A stretch of DNA of 43,791 nt from the NCBI GenBank assembly GCA_964242415.1, contig CAXTAT010000038.1, forward strand, positions 1 through 43,791, in the 5' to 3' direction. Both the position numbers and the translations under genes were made by a program. The stretch's first letter is position 1. Each line of letters starts with the position of its first letter. Below the pieces are notes generated by a model. It saw only the letters and a list, made by a program, of their open reading frames with translations. It did not search any database and was not told where the DNA came from. Below, in pieces: positions 16,713-25,609 of the stretch. This DNA comes from DASWOJ01 sp964242415 (GTDB lineage: Bacteria; Pseudomonadota; Alphaproteobacteria; Acetobacterales; Acetobacteraceae).

Positions 16713-16788
16713 AGGCGGGCAAGCCGGTCGAAGCAGATGCCCGTTGGTGTGACTCAGCGCACATGCCACCACCCCCGGGCGGCGCCTG

Positions 16789-18132
16789 CTACTCGGCGGC
16801 TTTTTGGTCTGCGGCCGGGAAGAACTGGTTTGCCGGGCGCGGCAGCCCCAGGTGGTCGCGCAAGGTCGTGCCCGCGTACTCCTGCCGGAACAGCCCGCGG
16901 CGCTGCAGCTCCGGCACCACCAAGTCCACGAAATCATCCAGCCCGGCGGGGACGGTGGGGAACATGACGGTGAACCCGTCCGCCGCCCCGGCATCCAGCC
17001 AAGCCTGCATCGTGTCGGCGATCTCCTCCGGCGTGCCGACCATCTGCAGGCCCGCGTAGCCTCCGGCGATCTGCGCCAGTTGCCGCACCGTCAGGTTTTC
17101 GCGCCGGGCCTGCGCGACCATGGCCGCCTGGCCGCTGCGCCCCTGGTTCGTCACCGGCAACTCCGGCAATGGCGCGTCGAGGTCGAAGGCGGACGCATCG
17201 ACGCCCAGGCGCAGGGACAGGTTCGGGATGCCGCTGTCGGGGTGCACCAGGCTGTCCAGCAGCGCCTTTTTCTCCCGTGCCTCCGCCGTCGTGCGCCCTA
17301 CGACGACCAGGGCGGCGGGCAGCACCTTGAGGTGCGCCGGGTTGCGGCCGAACGCGGCCATGCGCGCCCGGATGTCGGCGCACAGGCGCTGGCCGTCCTC
17401 CAGGGTGGGGGTGCTGGCGAACACCACCTCCGCGGTTTCCGCCGCCAGTTGCCGCCCGGCGTCGCTGGCGCCGGCCTGGACGATCACCGGCCAGCCCTGG
17501 ACGGGGCGGGCGATGTTCAGGGGGCCGCGGACATTCAGGTGCTCGCCATGGTGGTCCAGCGTGTGCAGCCGGTCCGGGTCGAAGAAGATGCCGCTGGCGG
17601 GGTCGCGCACCCAGGCGTCGTCGGCCCAACTGTCCCACAGGCCCGTGACGACGGCGTGGAACTCGCGGGCGCGGCGGTAGCGTTCGTCGTGCTCGACGTG
17701 CTCGGTGCGGCCGAAGTTGAGCGCGGCGTCGGGATTGCTGGTGGTGACGACGTTCCAGCCGGCGCGGCCGGCGCTGATGTGGTCGAGCGAGGCGAAGCGG
17801 CGGGCGATGTGGTAGGGCTCGTCGAAGGTGGTGCTGGCGGTGGCGACCAGGCCGATACGCTGCGTGACCATGGCCAGGGCCGACAGCAGGGTCAGCGGCT
17901 CGAACGAGGTGGCGGTGCCGCTGCGGCGCAGGGCGGCCATCGGCATGTTCAGCACGGCCAAGTGGTCGGCCATGAAGAAGGCGTCGAAGCAGCCGCGCTC
18001 CAGCGTCTGGATCATGCTGACGAGGTGGGCGAGGTTGAAGTTGGCATCCGGCCAGGCACCGGGCACGCGCCACCAGGCGGTGTGGATGCCGACGGGGCGC
18101 ATGAACGCGCCGAGGTGAAGCTGCTTGGTCAT
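16789..18132 (-). CDS. NtaA/SnaA/DszA-type FMN-dependent monooxygenase
   Basis: A 447-residue flavin-dependent TIM-barrel monooxygenase of the luciferase-like class. Family landmarks are MRPVGIHTAWWRVPG at the N-terminus, ERGCFDAFFMADH, LEPLTLLSALA-type strand, the SAGRAGWNVVTTSNPDAALNFG segment that binds flavin phosphate, and GWPVIVQAGASDAGRQLAA. These enzymes use reduced FMN from a separate reductase to oxidise chelators, thiophene sulfones or alkyl-sulfur/nitrogen compounds. No reductase or ABC importer is adjacent, so the substrate is open. The start has GGAG 6 nt upstream. Flanked by repeats on both sides. Confidence 0.9.
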   Translation of the reverse strand: MTKQLHLGAFMRPVGIHTAWWRVPGAWPDANFNLAHLVSMIQTLERGCFDAFFMADHLAVLNMPMAALRRSGTATSFEPLTLLSALAMVTQRIGLVATASTTFDEPYHIARRFASLDHISAGRAGWNVVTTSNPDAALNFGRTEHVEHDERYRRAREFHAVVTGLWDSWADDAWVRDPASGIFFDPDRLHTLDHHGEHLNVRGPLNIARPVQGWPVIVQAGASDAGRQLAAETAEVVFASTPTLEDGQRLCADIRARMAAFGRNPAHLKVLPAALVVVGRTTAEAREKKALLDSLVHPDSGIPNLSLRLGVDASAFDLDAPLPELPVTNQGRSGQAAMVAQARRENLTVRQLAQIAGGYAGLQMVGTPEEIADTMQAWLDAGAADGFTVMFPTVPAGLDDFVDLVVPELQRRGLFRQEYAGTTLRDHLGLPRPANQFFPAADQKAAE

Positions 18133-18328
18133 GAAGGTCTCCGGGCGCGTTCTGCCCGATGCGTAAGGGGGTGCTGCCCGTCATGGCAAGCCTGACGAGC
18201 GCGTTTTGCGGCCCCATGACGCGATGTGAAGCGCTGCGGCGCCGGGTGCTTCGGCGGGGCAGGGGGGTCGCATATGCGGTTGAACCCAATCGTCCATGGG
18301 TCTGACTGGTGCCGCCCTGGGCCGTGCC

Positions 18329-18423
18329 GTCATTGCGAGCCGGCTTCGGCGCGGCGGTCCGGGGGGCGAGGACCGCCCTGGCCGCCCTGGATTGCCGCGC
18401 CGCAAGCGCGGCTCGGGATGACG
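18329..18423. repeat. Family B intergenic repeat, copy 4
   Basis: Begins GTCATTGCGAGCCGGCTTCG and ends GCGCGGCTCGGGATGAC. The centre has drifted from copy 3. It lies about 90 bp from family A copy 2, so the 18.2-18.7 kb gap is almost all repeat. Confidence 0.85.
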
Positions 18424-18514
18424 GTGGGCTTGCATCGGTCAGGCTCAGGGGCGGCTGGCATATGACGCCGCCCTCTCCCTACGGCCAGGGCGATCGCATA
18501 GGCCGCAAGAAATC

Positions 18515-18674
18515 GCCTCTTCTCCCTCTCCCACTTCGGGAAAGGGCCGGGATGAGGGGGGCTTGCTTGCCTCGCGCTATCCGATGCCGGCGGAACCGGG
18601 CTGCGCGGGCCAGCAGGTCGGCGCCGCAAGACCCCCTCACCCCGGCCCTCTCCCGGAGGGAGAGGGAGAAGCAG
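18515..18674. repeat. Family A intergenic repeat, copy 2
   Basis: The left arm (about 18519-18560) and right arm (about 18631-18674) are inverted. The centre is about 70 nt and differs from other copies. No gene lies within. Confidence 0.9.
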
Positions 18675-18789
18675 GAGGTTCTTACGTCACATGCGGACGC
18701 GGGCCGAGCATCAGCCTGCCCGTGGCTTCCGTCTGCAGCCCCGCATGGTTTTAACGCCCCCCGGACGACAGGCCCGCGCCCCTTATGAC

Positions 18790-19041
18790 CTATCCGAGGT
18801 GCGGGACAGCCGTCGAATCCAGGAAGGACTGCGGCTGTGTCAAGGTCGGGCGGTGGCGGCGCAGCGGCCGGTGGGGCCGGTAACGGGCGGCACGCGCCGG
18901 GCGGCTGTTGACCGACTTGAGTTCCGGGCTGTGGAGCGAGGGGGGCGGCGCATCGGTGGTCGCATTCGGCATCTGCACGCCTTGGGTGTGCCCCGCCGCC
19001 GGCAGCAGCAGGAGCGGCGCTAGGAGAAGCAGCTTCTTCAT
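18790..19041 (-). CDS. Small secreted protein, unknown function
   Basis: An 83-residue product. The signal peptide KKLLLLAPLLLLPAAGHTQG is strong and the ATG complementary to 19039-19041 has AAGG 9 nt upstream. The mature part is short and Pro/Ser/Arg rich (PPPSLHSPELKSVN) and turns Arg/His rich at the C-terminus, which may mark a frameshift away from an originally Pro/Ala-rich tail. No family recognised. It lies downstream of the serine hydrolase gene on the same strand (about 45 bp). Confidence 0.5.
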   Translation of the reverse strand: MKKLLLLAPLLLLPAAGHTQGVQMPNATTDAPPPSLHSPELKSVNSRPARAARYRPHRPLRRHRPTLTQPQSFLDSTAVPHLG

Positions 19042-19086
19042 TCGGTGACGCCTTTTCAAGTATTACACAAGCAGCCGCGGCCGGAA

Positions 19087-20295
19087 CTAGGCCGCCTGTG
19101 CCATCGCCATGCCGTCATAAACGGCTTTCTCGAAGTCGAGGTAGCCCGTGACCGACGTCGGATCGACGAAGGGCAGGATCTGGGTCGCCCAGAACCCGCC
19201 GATGCCGCTGCGCCGGTCGATCCAGAAGTACAGGTTCGCCAGCCCCGCCCAGGCCAGCGATCCGGCTGGCCGGCCGGTCACCGCGTCTTCCTCGTTGATC
19301 ATGAAGCCCAGCGACCACGACTTGCTCATGCCGGGGAAGAACTCCGCGTCGTGCGACACGGTAGGCATCACGCCGGGCAGGCCCTTGATTTTCAGGTTGC
19401 CCAGGCCGTTCTGGACCGCCATCGCGACCGTCTCCGCCCGCAGCACCCGGCCGTGCTCCCCGGCGCCATCGTTCAGCCACATGCGGATGAACCGGCAGTA
19501 GTCCGGCACCGTCGAGTACAGGCCGTGCCCGCCCATGTGCACTTCCGGCTCCTGCGGATGCACCAGGTCCATCAGCGGCGCCAGTGCGCCTTCGGCGTCG
19601 CGCTGGTGGATGTAGGCCAGGCGCGACCGCATGTCCGGGGTGAGCTTGAAGGCGCTGCTCGCCATGCCCAGCGGCTCGAAGATACGGTCCTGCATCACCT
19701 GGCCCAACCGCTGGCCGGTGACCGCCTCTACCACCTGGCCGGCCCAGTCCATGTTGCTGCCGTACTCCCACCGCTCGCCGGGATCGAACAGCAGGGGGGT
19801 GTTGAGCGATGCCTTGCTGGCGGTGAGGACGCTCGGCTGCCCGTGCTCGGTGGCCAGGCGGAGGTAGTCCGCGTTGAAGAAGTCGTAGGCGAACCCGGCC
19901 GTGTGCAGCAGCAGCATCCGCGTCGTGATGTCGCGCCTCGGCGCCCGCAGCCGCGGCCTGCCATCCCCGTCGAAGCCGTCCAGCACCTGCAGGGCGCCGA
20001 TGCCGGGGATGTAGGACTTGGCCGGGGCATCGAGGTCCAGATGGCCTGTCTCAGCCAGTTGCAGCGCGGCTGTCGTGGTGATCGCCTTGGTCGTCGAGAA
20101 CATGGCGAACACGGTGTCCAAGGTCATATCGGCATTGTTGGCGCCGGCTGCGCCAAGGACGCGCTTGCCCGCAGTGCCCTCGTAGATGGAGCCGTGGCGG
20201 TCGGTGGCCATCGCGACCACGCCGGGCACGCGCGGGTGGCCTGACGTGACCTGTTGCAGAACTGCATCGCACCCGGCACTGATGTCGGTGGACAT
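19087..20295 (-). CDS. Beta-lactamase-fold serine hydrolase (EstB-like esterase)
   Basis: A 402-residue serine hydrolase of the class C beta-lactamase/family VIII esterase type, without a signal peptide and hence probably cytoplasmic. The nucleophile motif SxxK is STTK at 67-70. The second-motif tyrosine is Y178 (EYGSN). A W-G/H-x-G-like region, HMGGHGLYSTVPDY, and a late GGFWATQILPF strand are also present. It would hydrolyse esters rather than beta-lactams, as inferred from the family and the missing export signal. The start at 20295 has AGGGAG 7 nt upstream. An ester-forming Baeyer-Villiger-type monooxygenase is encoded 4 kb away, a possible functional partner. Confidence 0.85.
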   Translation of the reverse strand: MSTDISAGCDAVLQQVTSGHPRVPGVVAMATDRHGSIYEGTAGKRVLGAAGANNADMTLDTVFAMFSTTKAITTTAALQLAETGHLDLDAPAKSYIPGIGALQVLDGFDGDGRPRLRAPRRDITTRMLLLHTAGFAYDFFNADYLRLATEHGQPSVLTASKASLNTPLLFDPGERWEYGSNMDWAGQVVEAVTGQRLGQVMQDRIFEPLGMASSAFKLTPDMRSRLAYIHQRDAEGALAPLMDLVHPQEPEVHMGGHGLYSTVPDYCRFIRMWLNDGAGEHGRVLRAETVAMAVQNGLGNLKIKGLPGVMPTVSHDAEFFPGMSKSWSLGFMINEEDAVTGRPAGSLAWAGLANLYFWIDRRSGIGGFWATQILPFVDPTSVTGYLDFEKAVYDGMAMAQAA

Positions 20296-20371
20296 GCTGA
20301 TCACTCCCTTTCTGGCATGGTTGGCTCCATGCCGGCTTGATGTCGGCGGATCGGCCCCTCGGCCGGCCCCG

Positions 20372-20929
20372 TTACCGGACGAGGCTTTGGCGGCGGCCCC
20401 TGCCAAGCTCGGCCTGCAGGCCGCGCAGCGTGTCCAGGTTGCGCCGGATGATGCCCTGGCCCTGGCCCATCAGCGACGCGAAGGCCGGGCTGACCCCGGC
20501 GGTGTTCATCGAGTCCTGCATCATTATCTCCTCCTCATGGGTGGCGATCTGGTCGTCGATGTAGGTGCGGTCGAAGTCCTGCCCTTGCTGCAGTTGCATG
20601 TGGCCCAGGCGCACGCGCAGGTCGTTGCGCAGCTCGGTCGGGGGCCTGATCCCGGCATCCGCCGCCACCGGTCCCAGCTTGTCGGCGAACTGGTTGGCCT
20701 CGTCGGTGAGCTGCGCCGCCAGGGCTTTCACGCGCGGGTTGCGCGCCTGCGTCTGCGCCAGCTTGCCTTCCTGCTGGTCGAACTGGATGATCTGGAAGGC
20801 ATTGGTGGTGAAGGCAATCTCGGCCGGGCTGGCCGTGCTGCCGCTGGTGGGCTTGGCGGTTGGGGTCTGGCAGGCCGCGAGCAGAAGGATGGCTCCTGCC
20901 GCGGGCAAGTTCCTCATGATGGTGGACAT
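20372..20929 (-). CDS. DUF4142 domain lipoprotein
   Basis: A 185-residue exported protein. The lipobox LLAAC puts Cys at about residue 20, so it is a predicted lipoprotein. The mature part is helical with the DUF4142 pattern: a first helix with a FDQQEGKLAQTQARNPRVKALAAQLTDE stretch, then RVRLGHMQLQQGQDFDRTYIDDQIATHEE, which is the family core of two long helices. The function is unknown; members are often stress-associated. The start at 20929 has an ideal GGAGGAG. Its 3' end lies 76 bp upstream of the serine hydrolase start on the same strand. Confidence 0.85.
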   Translation of the reverse strand: MSTIMRNLPAAGAILLLAACQTPTAKPTSGSTASPAEIAFTTNAFQIIQFDQQEGKLAQTQARNPRVKALAAQLTDEANQFADKLGPVAADAGIRPPTELRNDLRVRLGHMQLQQGQDFDRTYIDDQIATHEEEIMMQDSMNTAGVSPAFASLMGQGQGIIRRNLDTLRGLQAELGRGRRQSLVR

Positions 20930-21004
20930 AGGCGCTCCTCCGTTGATTGAAGCGGACGAGCGCCCACGCGCACGCCCGCTGGCAAGCCTGGACCGGCGGC
21001 CCCG

Positions 21005-21038
21005 GCTGGGACGTGCGGCCCCAGCTGGGACGTGCGGC
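21005..21038. repeat. 15-bp direct repeat at the porin 3' end
   Basis: GCTGGGACGTGCGGC occurs at 21005-21019 and 21024-21038 (19-bp period), ending directly at the stop codon of the leftward porin gene. Confidence 0.7.
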
Positions 21039-21953
21039 TTAGAACGCTTTAAGCACCCGCACTTCGGCGCCGAAATCCTGCTTGAAGCCGCCGCTGACGC
21101 TCACGTCGTGGTTGAACTCGAGCATGGTTTGAAACGATGGGGTGATGAACAGCGCCGCGTTGAACCGGAGGCGTTGCTCGTCGGTCTTGTTGCCGTCAAG
21201 GGCGCTGTCCAGCTTCTGGACGCCGCCGAAGAAGCCTTCATAGCCGATCGAAGTGGTGAAGGCTGGGGTCCAGCGGTAGTTTGCCCATGCCTGGACGCGG
21301 TAGGTCGGGTCCTGCTTCAAGTACTGGCCGCCGGGGTAGGAGTTGCTGCTGTCGCCATAGAATTGGGCGTCGAATTCGAGGTCGACGCCGATGTGATCGC
21401 CGAAGCCCTGCGACAGGCCGATCTGGATGTCGCCCCGCCAGCGGTTGTCGCCAAGGTTCAAGGCGGCATGCGGATCGTAGGTGCCGTCGGGCGGATAGAG
21501 AAAGGCGGTGGTGACGACGTTGGTCTTGGTGGCGGTGTTGACATAGGGCCAGATGAATGCCGACAGCGTGGTGCTTTGCGCGCCGAACGCGCTGCCCAGA
21601 CGCTCGCCGCCGACGTTGCCGCCGGACTCCGACCCGAAGCCCTGAAGGACCTGGACCCCGGCCGGATGCCCAGCGATCTCGAAGAAGTGGACGAAGCGGG
21701 CGACCGCGACGTTGACCTCCAGCTTCGAGTTCTTGAACGTCGGACCCTTGTAGGCGTCGAACTCGTCATTGTGGCCATAGACGTAGTAGCCGATGGCCAG
21801 GTTGGTGCCGGCGGGCAACGGCACGAACTCGTAGGGATCGATCTCCTGCGCGGCGACCCGGCCAGCCGAGCAGACCGCCAGTCCAGCGCAGATCACCGCG
21901 CCCAACGCGAGCCGCAGTGCAGAGCCGGCGGCGGCGTAGCATCTATTTTTCAT
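21039..21953 (-). CDS. Phenol_MetA_deg-type outer-membrane protein
   Basis: A 304-residue exported beta-barrel. The N-terminal about 35 residues are a signal peptide (ALRLALGAVICAGLAV...VAAQ). The mature part opens IDPYEFVPLPAGTNLAIGYYVYG, the typical start of the family named after the MetA/phenol-degradation outer-membrane transporters, and continues in alternating aromatic strands to FGAEVRVLKAF with Phe as last residue, as needed for barrel insertion. Members are found beside catabolic genes for aromatics and hydrophobic compounds. Here it is next to an aldehyde dehydrogenase/monooxygenase/MFS set on the same strand, so uptake of their substrate is a reasonable guess. Confidence 0.82.
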   Translation of the reverse strand: MKNRCYAAAGSALRLALGAVICAGLAVCSAGRVAAQEIDPYEFVPLPAGTNLAIGYYVYGHNDEFDAYKGPTFKNSKLEVNVAVARFVHFFEIAGHPAGVQVLQGFGSESGGNVGGERLGSAFGAQSTTLSAFIWPYVNTATKTNVVTTAFLYPPDGTYDPHAALNLGDNRWRGDIQIGLSQGFGDHIGVDLEFDAQFYGDSSNSYPGGQYLKQDPTYRVQAWANYRWTPAFTTSIGYEGFFGGVQKLDSALDGNKTDEQRLRFNAALFITPSFQTMLEFNHDVSVSGGFKQDFGAEVRVLKAF

Positions 21954-22387
21954 TGTCTCGTTTCCCCATAGTCATTTCAAGCCAAGCATTCCCAGGTTGG
22001 CCACGCATCCGGCCGCGCACCTTGGGAGGGGTACGCCGTTCCGCCTTCTTCCCTGCAGGCTGCCCGCGCACAGGCAGCCGCCGCACATCTCCCAAGGCTA
22101 TCCAGTCAAGGGAGCCTGTACCCAAACCGCGCCGCCGCAAACCTTCAAAGCATCCCTCGTTGCGCTGCCGCCTGAGTTGATGGGCGCGCGTGATATTTTA
22201 GCGACATTCCCATGCCGGACCTGCACCGCGCCCGGCGAGGCTGCGGCCTGCCGAGCGTCCGATGGCCGGCCTGGGGCAGCCCAACGCGGCCGGCGCGGTA
22301 TGCGTGACGGCGCCAGGGCCATCGATTAGCAGCAGCAATCAGGCCGCCGGGACGGAACCTGGGTTGCCGCACCACGCCGGCTGCGGA
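21954..22387. other. Gene-free interval between porin and aldehyde dehydrogenase
   Basis: No gene is supported on either strand. It carries the presumed promoter of the porin gene at its left and the end of the aldehyde dehydrogenase transcript at its right. No repeat of family A or B and no convincing terminator was seen. Confidence 0.5.
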
Positions 22388-23848
22388 TCAGCCCAGCACC
22401 GACCCCACGATCGCCGCGGCCTTGGCATAGGGTGCATAGAACGCGTCGAAATGGTCGCCCTCGCCCCGCACCACCACGCCGCGCTGGTTGGAGAACTCGC
22501 GGAAGCCCTCCACCCCATGGTGCCGCCCCATCCCGCTCATCCCGACGCCGCCGAACGCCAGGGATGGCAGCGCGCCCTGGATGGCGCAGGTGTTGACGGC
22601 AGCACCACCGGAGACGACCTGGCTGAGCACGCGGCCGGTGGCCGCCCGGTCCTCGCCGAACACGTACAGCCCCAGCGGCCGCTCCCCGGCGTTGATCATC
22701 GCCACCGCGCCGTCCACGTCGTCGTACGGCACGACGGGCAGGATCGGGCCGAAAATCTCCTCCCGCATGACCCGCAGGTCGGGCGCCGGGTCGATCACCA
22801 GGGAGATCGGCATCCGCCGCGTCTCGCGGTCGGTCCGGCCGTTCGCCTCAAGCTCGACGATGCGGCACTGCCGGTCGCGCGCTTCCTGCAGCATGTCCTG
22901 GATGCGGTCGAGGTGGCGCAGCGAGATGATCCCCGTGCAGTCGGCGCTGCGCGAGTAGTCCGCCGCCGCGCGCTGCATGTGATCGACCGAGAGCTTGACG
23001 AAGCCCTCCACCTCCGCCCGCGGCACCAGGCAGTAATCGACCGAGATGCACATCTGGCCGTTCTTCACGGTCTTGGTGCCGATGACGGACTCGACGTTGG
23101 CCGCGGTGACCGAGCCTGGCGTCAGCAGGGCCGGGCACTTGCCGCCGAGTTCCAGCGTGACAGGGGTCAGGTTGCGCGCCGCCGCCTGCATGACCTGGCG
23201 GCCGACGCCGGGGCTGCCGGTGTAGAGCAGGTGGTTCCACGGCAGGTCCGAGAAGGCGCGCGCCAGGTCGATGCCGCCGACGGCGACATAGACCAGCGTC
23301 GGGTCGAACGTCGCCTGCACCATCTCGCGCAGCAGCCGGGCCGAGGCGGGGGTGTACTCGGAGGGCTTGACGATCACCCGGTTGCCTGCGGCCAGCATCT
23401 CGATCATCGGGCCGACGGAGAGGTCGAACGGGAAGTTCCAGGGCACGATGTTGCCGACCACGCCCTTCGGTTGGCTTTGGATGTAGGCCTGCGCCGTGCC
23501 CATCATCGCCGGGTCGATCTCGCGGGGGGAGGGGCGCATCCAGTCCTCCAGCCGCTCCAGGACGTATTGCGCGCGGGCGACGGGGCCTAGCACCTCGATC
23601 AGGTCGGAGGCCGGGGCGGGGTGGGAGCCGAAATCCTGGTTCAGCGCGGCGCTGATGCGCTCGCGGTGCTGCAGCAGCATGCCGATCAGCTTGCCGATGC
23701 GCCCCTTCCGCTCGTCCAGGCTGGGGTAGCGGTCGGTGTGGAAGGCGGCGCGCTGCGCCTCGAACGCGGTGTGGAGTTCCGCGATGGCCGCGTCATCGCT
23801 GGCCGAGGCTGGCGTCAGGGCTTGGGCCGGGCTTTCCAGGATGGACAT
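22388..23848 (-). CDS. Coniferyl-aldehyde-dehydrogenase-like ALDH
   Basis: A 486-residue NAD(P)-dependent aldehyde dehydrogenase that oxidises an aldehyde to its acid. The oxyanion Asn is in PWNFP (N138), cofactor Lys K161 in IVKPSE, general base E233 in LELGGK and the nucleophile C267 in NGQMCIS. The N-terminal pattern and the C-terminal hydrophobic FGGVGMSGMGRHHGVEGFREFS are those of the class 3/coniferyl aldehyde dehydrogenase branch. The start is at 23848, with GGAG 7 nt before. It follows the monooxygenase gene on the same strand, separated by a family A repeat, and probably is the last gene of an MFS-monooxygenase-ALDH transcript. Confidence 0.92.
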   Translation of the reverse strand: MSILESPAQALTPASASDDAAIAELHTAFEAQRAAFHTDRYPSLDERKGRIGKLIGMLLQHRERISAALNQDFGSHPAPASDLIEVLGPVARAQYVLERLEDWMRPSPREIDPAMMGTAQAYIQSQPKGVVGNIVPWNFPFDLSVGPMIEMLAAGNRVIVKPSEYTPASARLLREMVQATFDPTLVYVAVGGIDLARAFSDLPWNHLLYTGSPGVGRQVMQAAARNLTPVTLELGGKCPALLTPGSVTAANVESVIGTKTVKNGQMCISVDYCLVPRAEVEGFVKLSVDHMQRAAADYSRSADCTGIISLRHLDRIQDMLQEARDRQCRIVELEANGRTDRETRRMPISLVIDPAPDLRVMREEIFGPILPVVPYDDVDGAVAMINAGERPLGLYVFGEDRAATGRVLSQVVSGGAAVNTCAIQGALPSLAFGGVGMSGMGRHHGVEGFREFSNQRGVVVRGEGDHFDAFYAPYAKAAAIVGSVLG

Positions 23849-23889
23849 TTGTTTTCTCCCCAGTGCAGGCACGGCTCGGTGTCGATCGC

Positions 23890-24061
23890 CCGCCTGCTCC
23901 TTCCGGGAGAGGGCAGGGGTTGAGGGAGGCGGCGAGCACCTGACCTGGCCAGGGGGGGAGCGAAGCCTTGCTCCTGACTTTGCGGGGTTGGCGCTTGCCA
24001 CCTCCCTCACCCCGGCCTTGGTCCGTTTCACGGCCCAAGCCCGGAGGGAGAGGGGACAGCA
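23890..24061. repeat. Family A intergenic repeat, copy 3 (variant loop)
   Basis: The left arm is at about 23894-23932 and the right arm at about 24001-24058. In the right arm the usual CTCTC between CCGGCC and CCGGAGGG is replaced by about 22 nt that themselves can pair (CTTGG/CCAAG). It separates the monooxygenase and ALDH genes. Confidence 0.85.
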
Positions 24062-24066
24062 GCGTT

Positions 24067-25542
24067 TTAGGCGGAGACGCGCTCGCGCACCTTGCGGGTG
24101 AACACCAGCGTGCCGTCGTCCACGCGGCCGAACCGCAGGGTCACCAGGTCGCGCGCATAGTTCTGGTGCAGCTTCCACGGCGCCGCAGTGCCCTGGCGCG
24201 GCATGAGGGCGGCGGCGCGCTCGACATACCCCGACTGCAGGTTCAGGAACGGCGCCTCGTCCACCTCGACGCCGCGGGTCGGCACGCAGGACTGCATGCC
24301 GCGGCGGTCCATGTAGCGCAGCAGGCGGCAGACGTACTCGCTCGTGAGGTCGGCCTTCAGGGTCCACGAGGCGTTGGTGTAGCCGAACACCGCCGCCATG
24401 TTGGGGATGCCGCTGAACATCATGCCCTTGTAGCCCATGGTGCTCGACGGCTCGATGCGCTTGCCGTCCACCACGATCTCCACGCCGCCAAGAAACACCA
24501 TCCGCAGGCCGGTCGCGGTGATCACGATGTCGGCGGCAAGCTCCTGGCCCGACGCCAGGCGCAGGCCGCCCGGGGTGAAGCTCGCGATGGTGTCCGTCAC
24601 CACGGAGGCCGCCCCCTTACGCACCGCCCGGAAGAAGTCGGAGTCGGGCGACAGGCACAGCCGCTGGTCCCACGGCTTGTAGCGCGGCGTGAAGTGCGTC
24701 GCGACGTCGTAATCCGGACCCAGGTGGGCGCGGACGCCCTTCATCACCCCGGCGGCGAACTTGTCGGGCTGCTTCCTGGCCATGTTGTAGAAGAACATCG
24801 TCTGCAGCACGTTGCGCCAGCGGGTGATCCAGTAGGCGGCCTTGGGCGGCAGCCGGCGGCGCAGCTTGTTGGCGAAGGCGTCCTCCGCCGGGCGGGACAC
24901 GATGTAGGTGGGCGACCGCTGCAGCATGGTGACGTGGGCGGCCTTCTCGGCCAGCGCCGGCACCAGGGTCACCGCCGTGGCGCCGCTGCCGATCACCACC
25001 ACCTGCTTGCCGGCATAGTCGAGGTCGTCCGGCCACCCCTGCGGATGCACCAGCCGGCCATGGTAGCCGGCGATCCCCGGGAATTCCGGCGTGTAGCCGC
25101 CGGAGTAGTCGTAATAGCCGCTGCACGACACCAGGAAGCCGCAGGTGAAGCGCACGGGGGTGCGGTCCGGCCCCTGCTCGGCCTCGACCGTCCATAGTGC
25201 GTCCTCGGACGACCAGGACATGCGCTTGGCGGCATGGTTGAAGCGGATCTTCTTGTCCACGCCGTAGGCTGCGGCGGTGTCGCGGACGTATTGCAGGATG
25301 GACGGGCCGTCGGCGATGGCCTTCGCGCCCTCCCAGGGGCGGAACGAGTAGCCCAGGGTGTGCATGTCGGAATCCGACCGGATGCCGGGGTAGCGGAACA
25401 GGTCCCAGGTGCCGCCGATGGTGTCGCGCGCCTCCAGCAGGGCGTACGACTTGCCGGGGCAGCGCATCGTCAGGTGGCAGGCCGTGCCGATGCCGGACAG
25501 GCCGGCGCCGATGATCAGGATGTCGAAGTGCTCGATGGTCAT
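24067..25542 (-). CDS. Flavoprotein monooxygenase, Baeyer-Villiger type (EthA-like)
   Basis: A 491-residue FAD/NADPH enzyme. FAD binding is at GAGLSG (12-17) and NADPH binding at GSGATA (184-189). The Baeyer-Villiger fingerprint FxGxxxHxxxWP is present with Tyr for Phe (Y159 to P170). The length and the absence of the extra C-terminal domain match the EthA-like branch, which inserts oxygen into ketones to give esters or oxidises sulfur. The start at 25542 has GGAAAG upstream. It lies 67 bp after the MFS transporter gene and before the ALDH, likely co-transcribed. The product ester could be opened by the esterase at 19-20 kb; this is inferred. Confidence 0.9.
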   Translation of the reverse strand: MTIEHFDILIIGAGLSGIGTACHLTMRCPGKSYALLEARDTIGGTWDLFRYPGIRSDSDMHTLGYSFRPWEGAKAIADGPSILQYVRDTAAAYGVDKKIRFNHAAKRMSWSSEDALWTVEAEQGPDRTPVRFTCGFLVSCSGYYDYSGGYTPEFPGIAGYHGRLVHPQGWPDDLDYAGKQVVVIGSGATAVTLVPALAEKAAHVTMLQRSPTYIVSRPAEDAFANKLRRRLPPKAAYWITRWRNVLQTMFFYNMARKQPDKFAAGVMKGVRAHLGPDYDVATHFTPRYKPWDQRLCLSPDSDFFRAVRKGAASVVTDTIASFTPGGLRLASGQELAADIVITATGLRMVFLGGVEIVVDGKRIEPSSTMGYKGMMFSGIPNMAAVFGYTNASWTLKADLTSEYVCRLLRYMDRRGMQSCVPTRGVEVDEAPFLNLQSGYVERAAALMPRQGTAAPWKLHQNYARDLVTLRFGRVDDGTLVFTRKVRERVSA

Positions 25543-25609
25543 GCCGAACTTTCCAGGGTGGGTGCGGTGGCGGGTCCTGATGTGGTGTCCCGCCCTCGCG
25601 TGCGTAGGG

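Noticed and set aside
22388..24367. N-terminally extended ALDH of 659 codons
   Set aside because: The extra 173 codons read through a family A repeat and the end of the monooxygenase gene; the start at 23848 has a proper ribosome-binding site.
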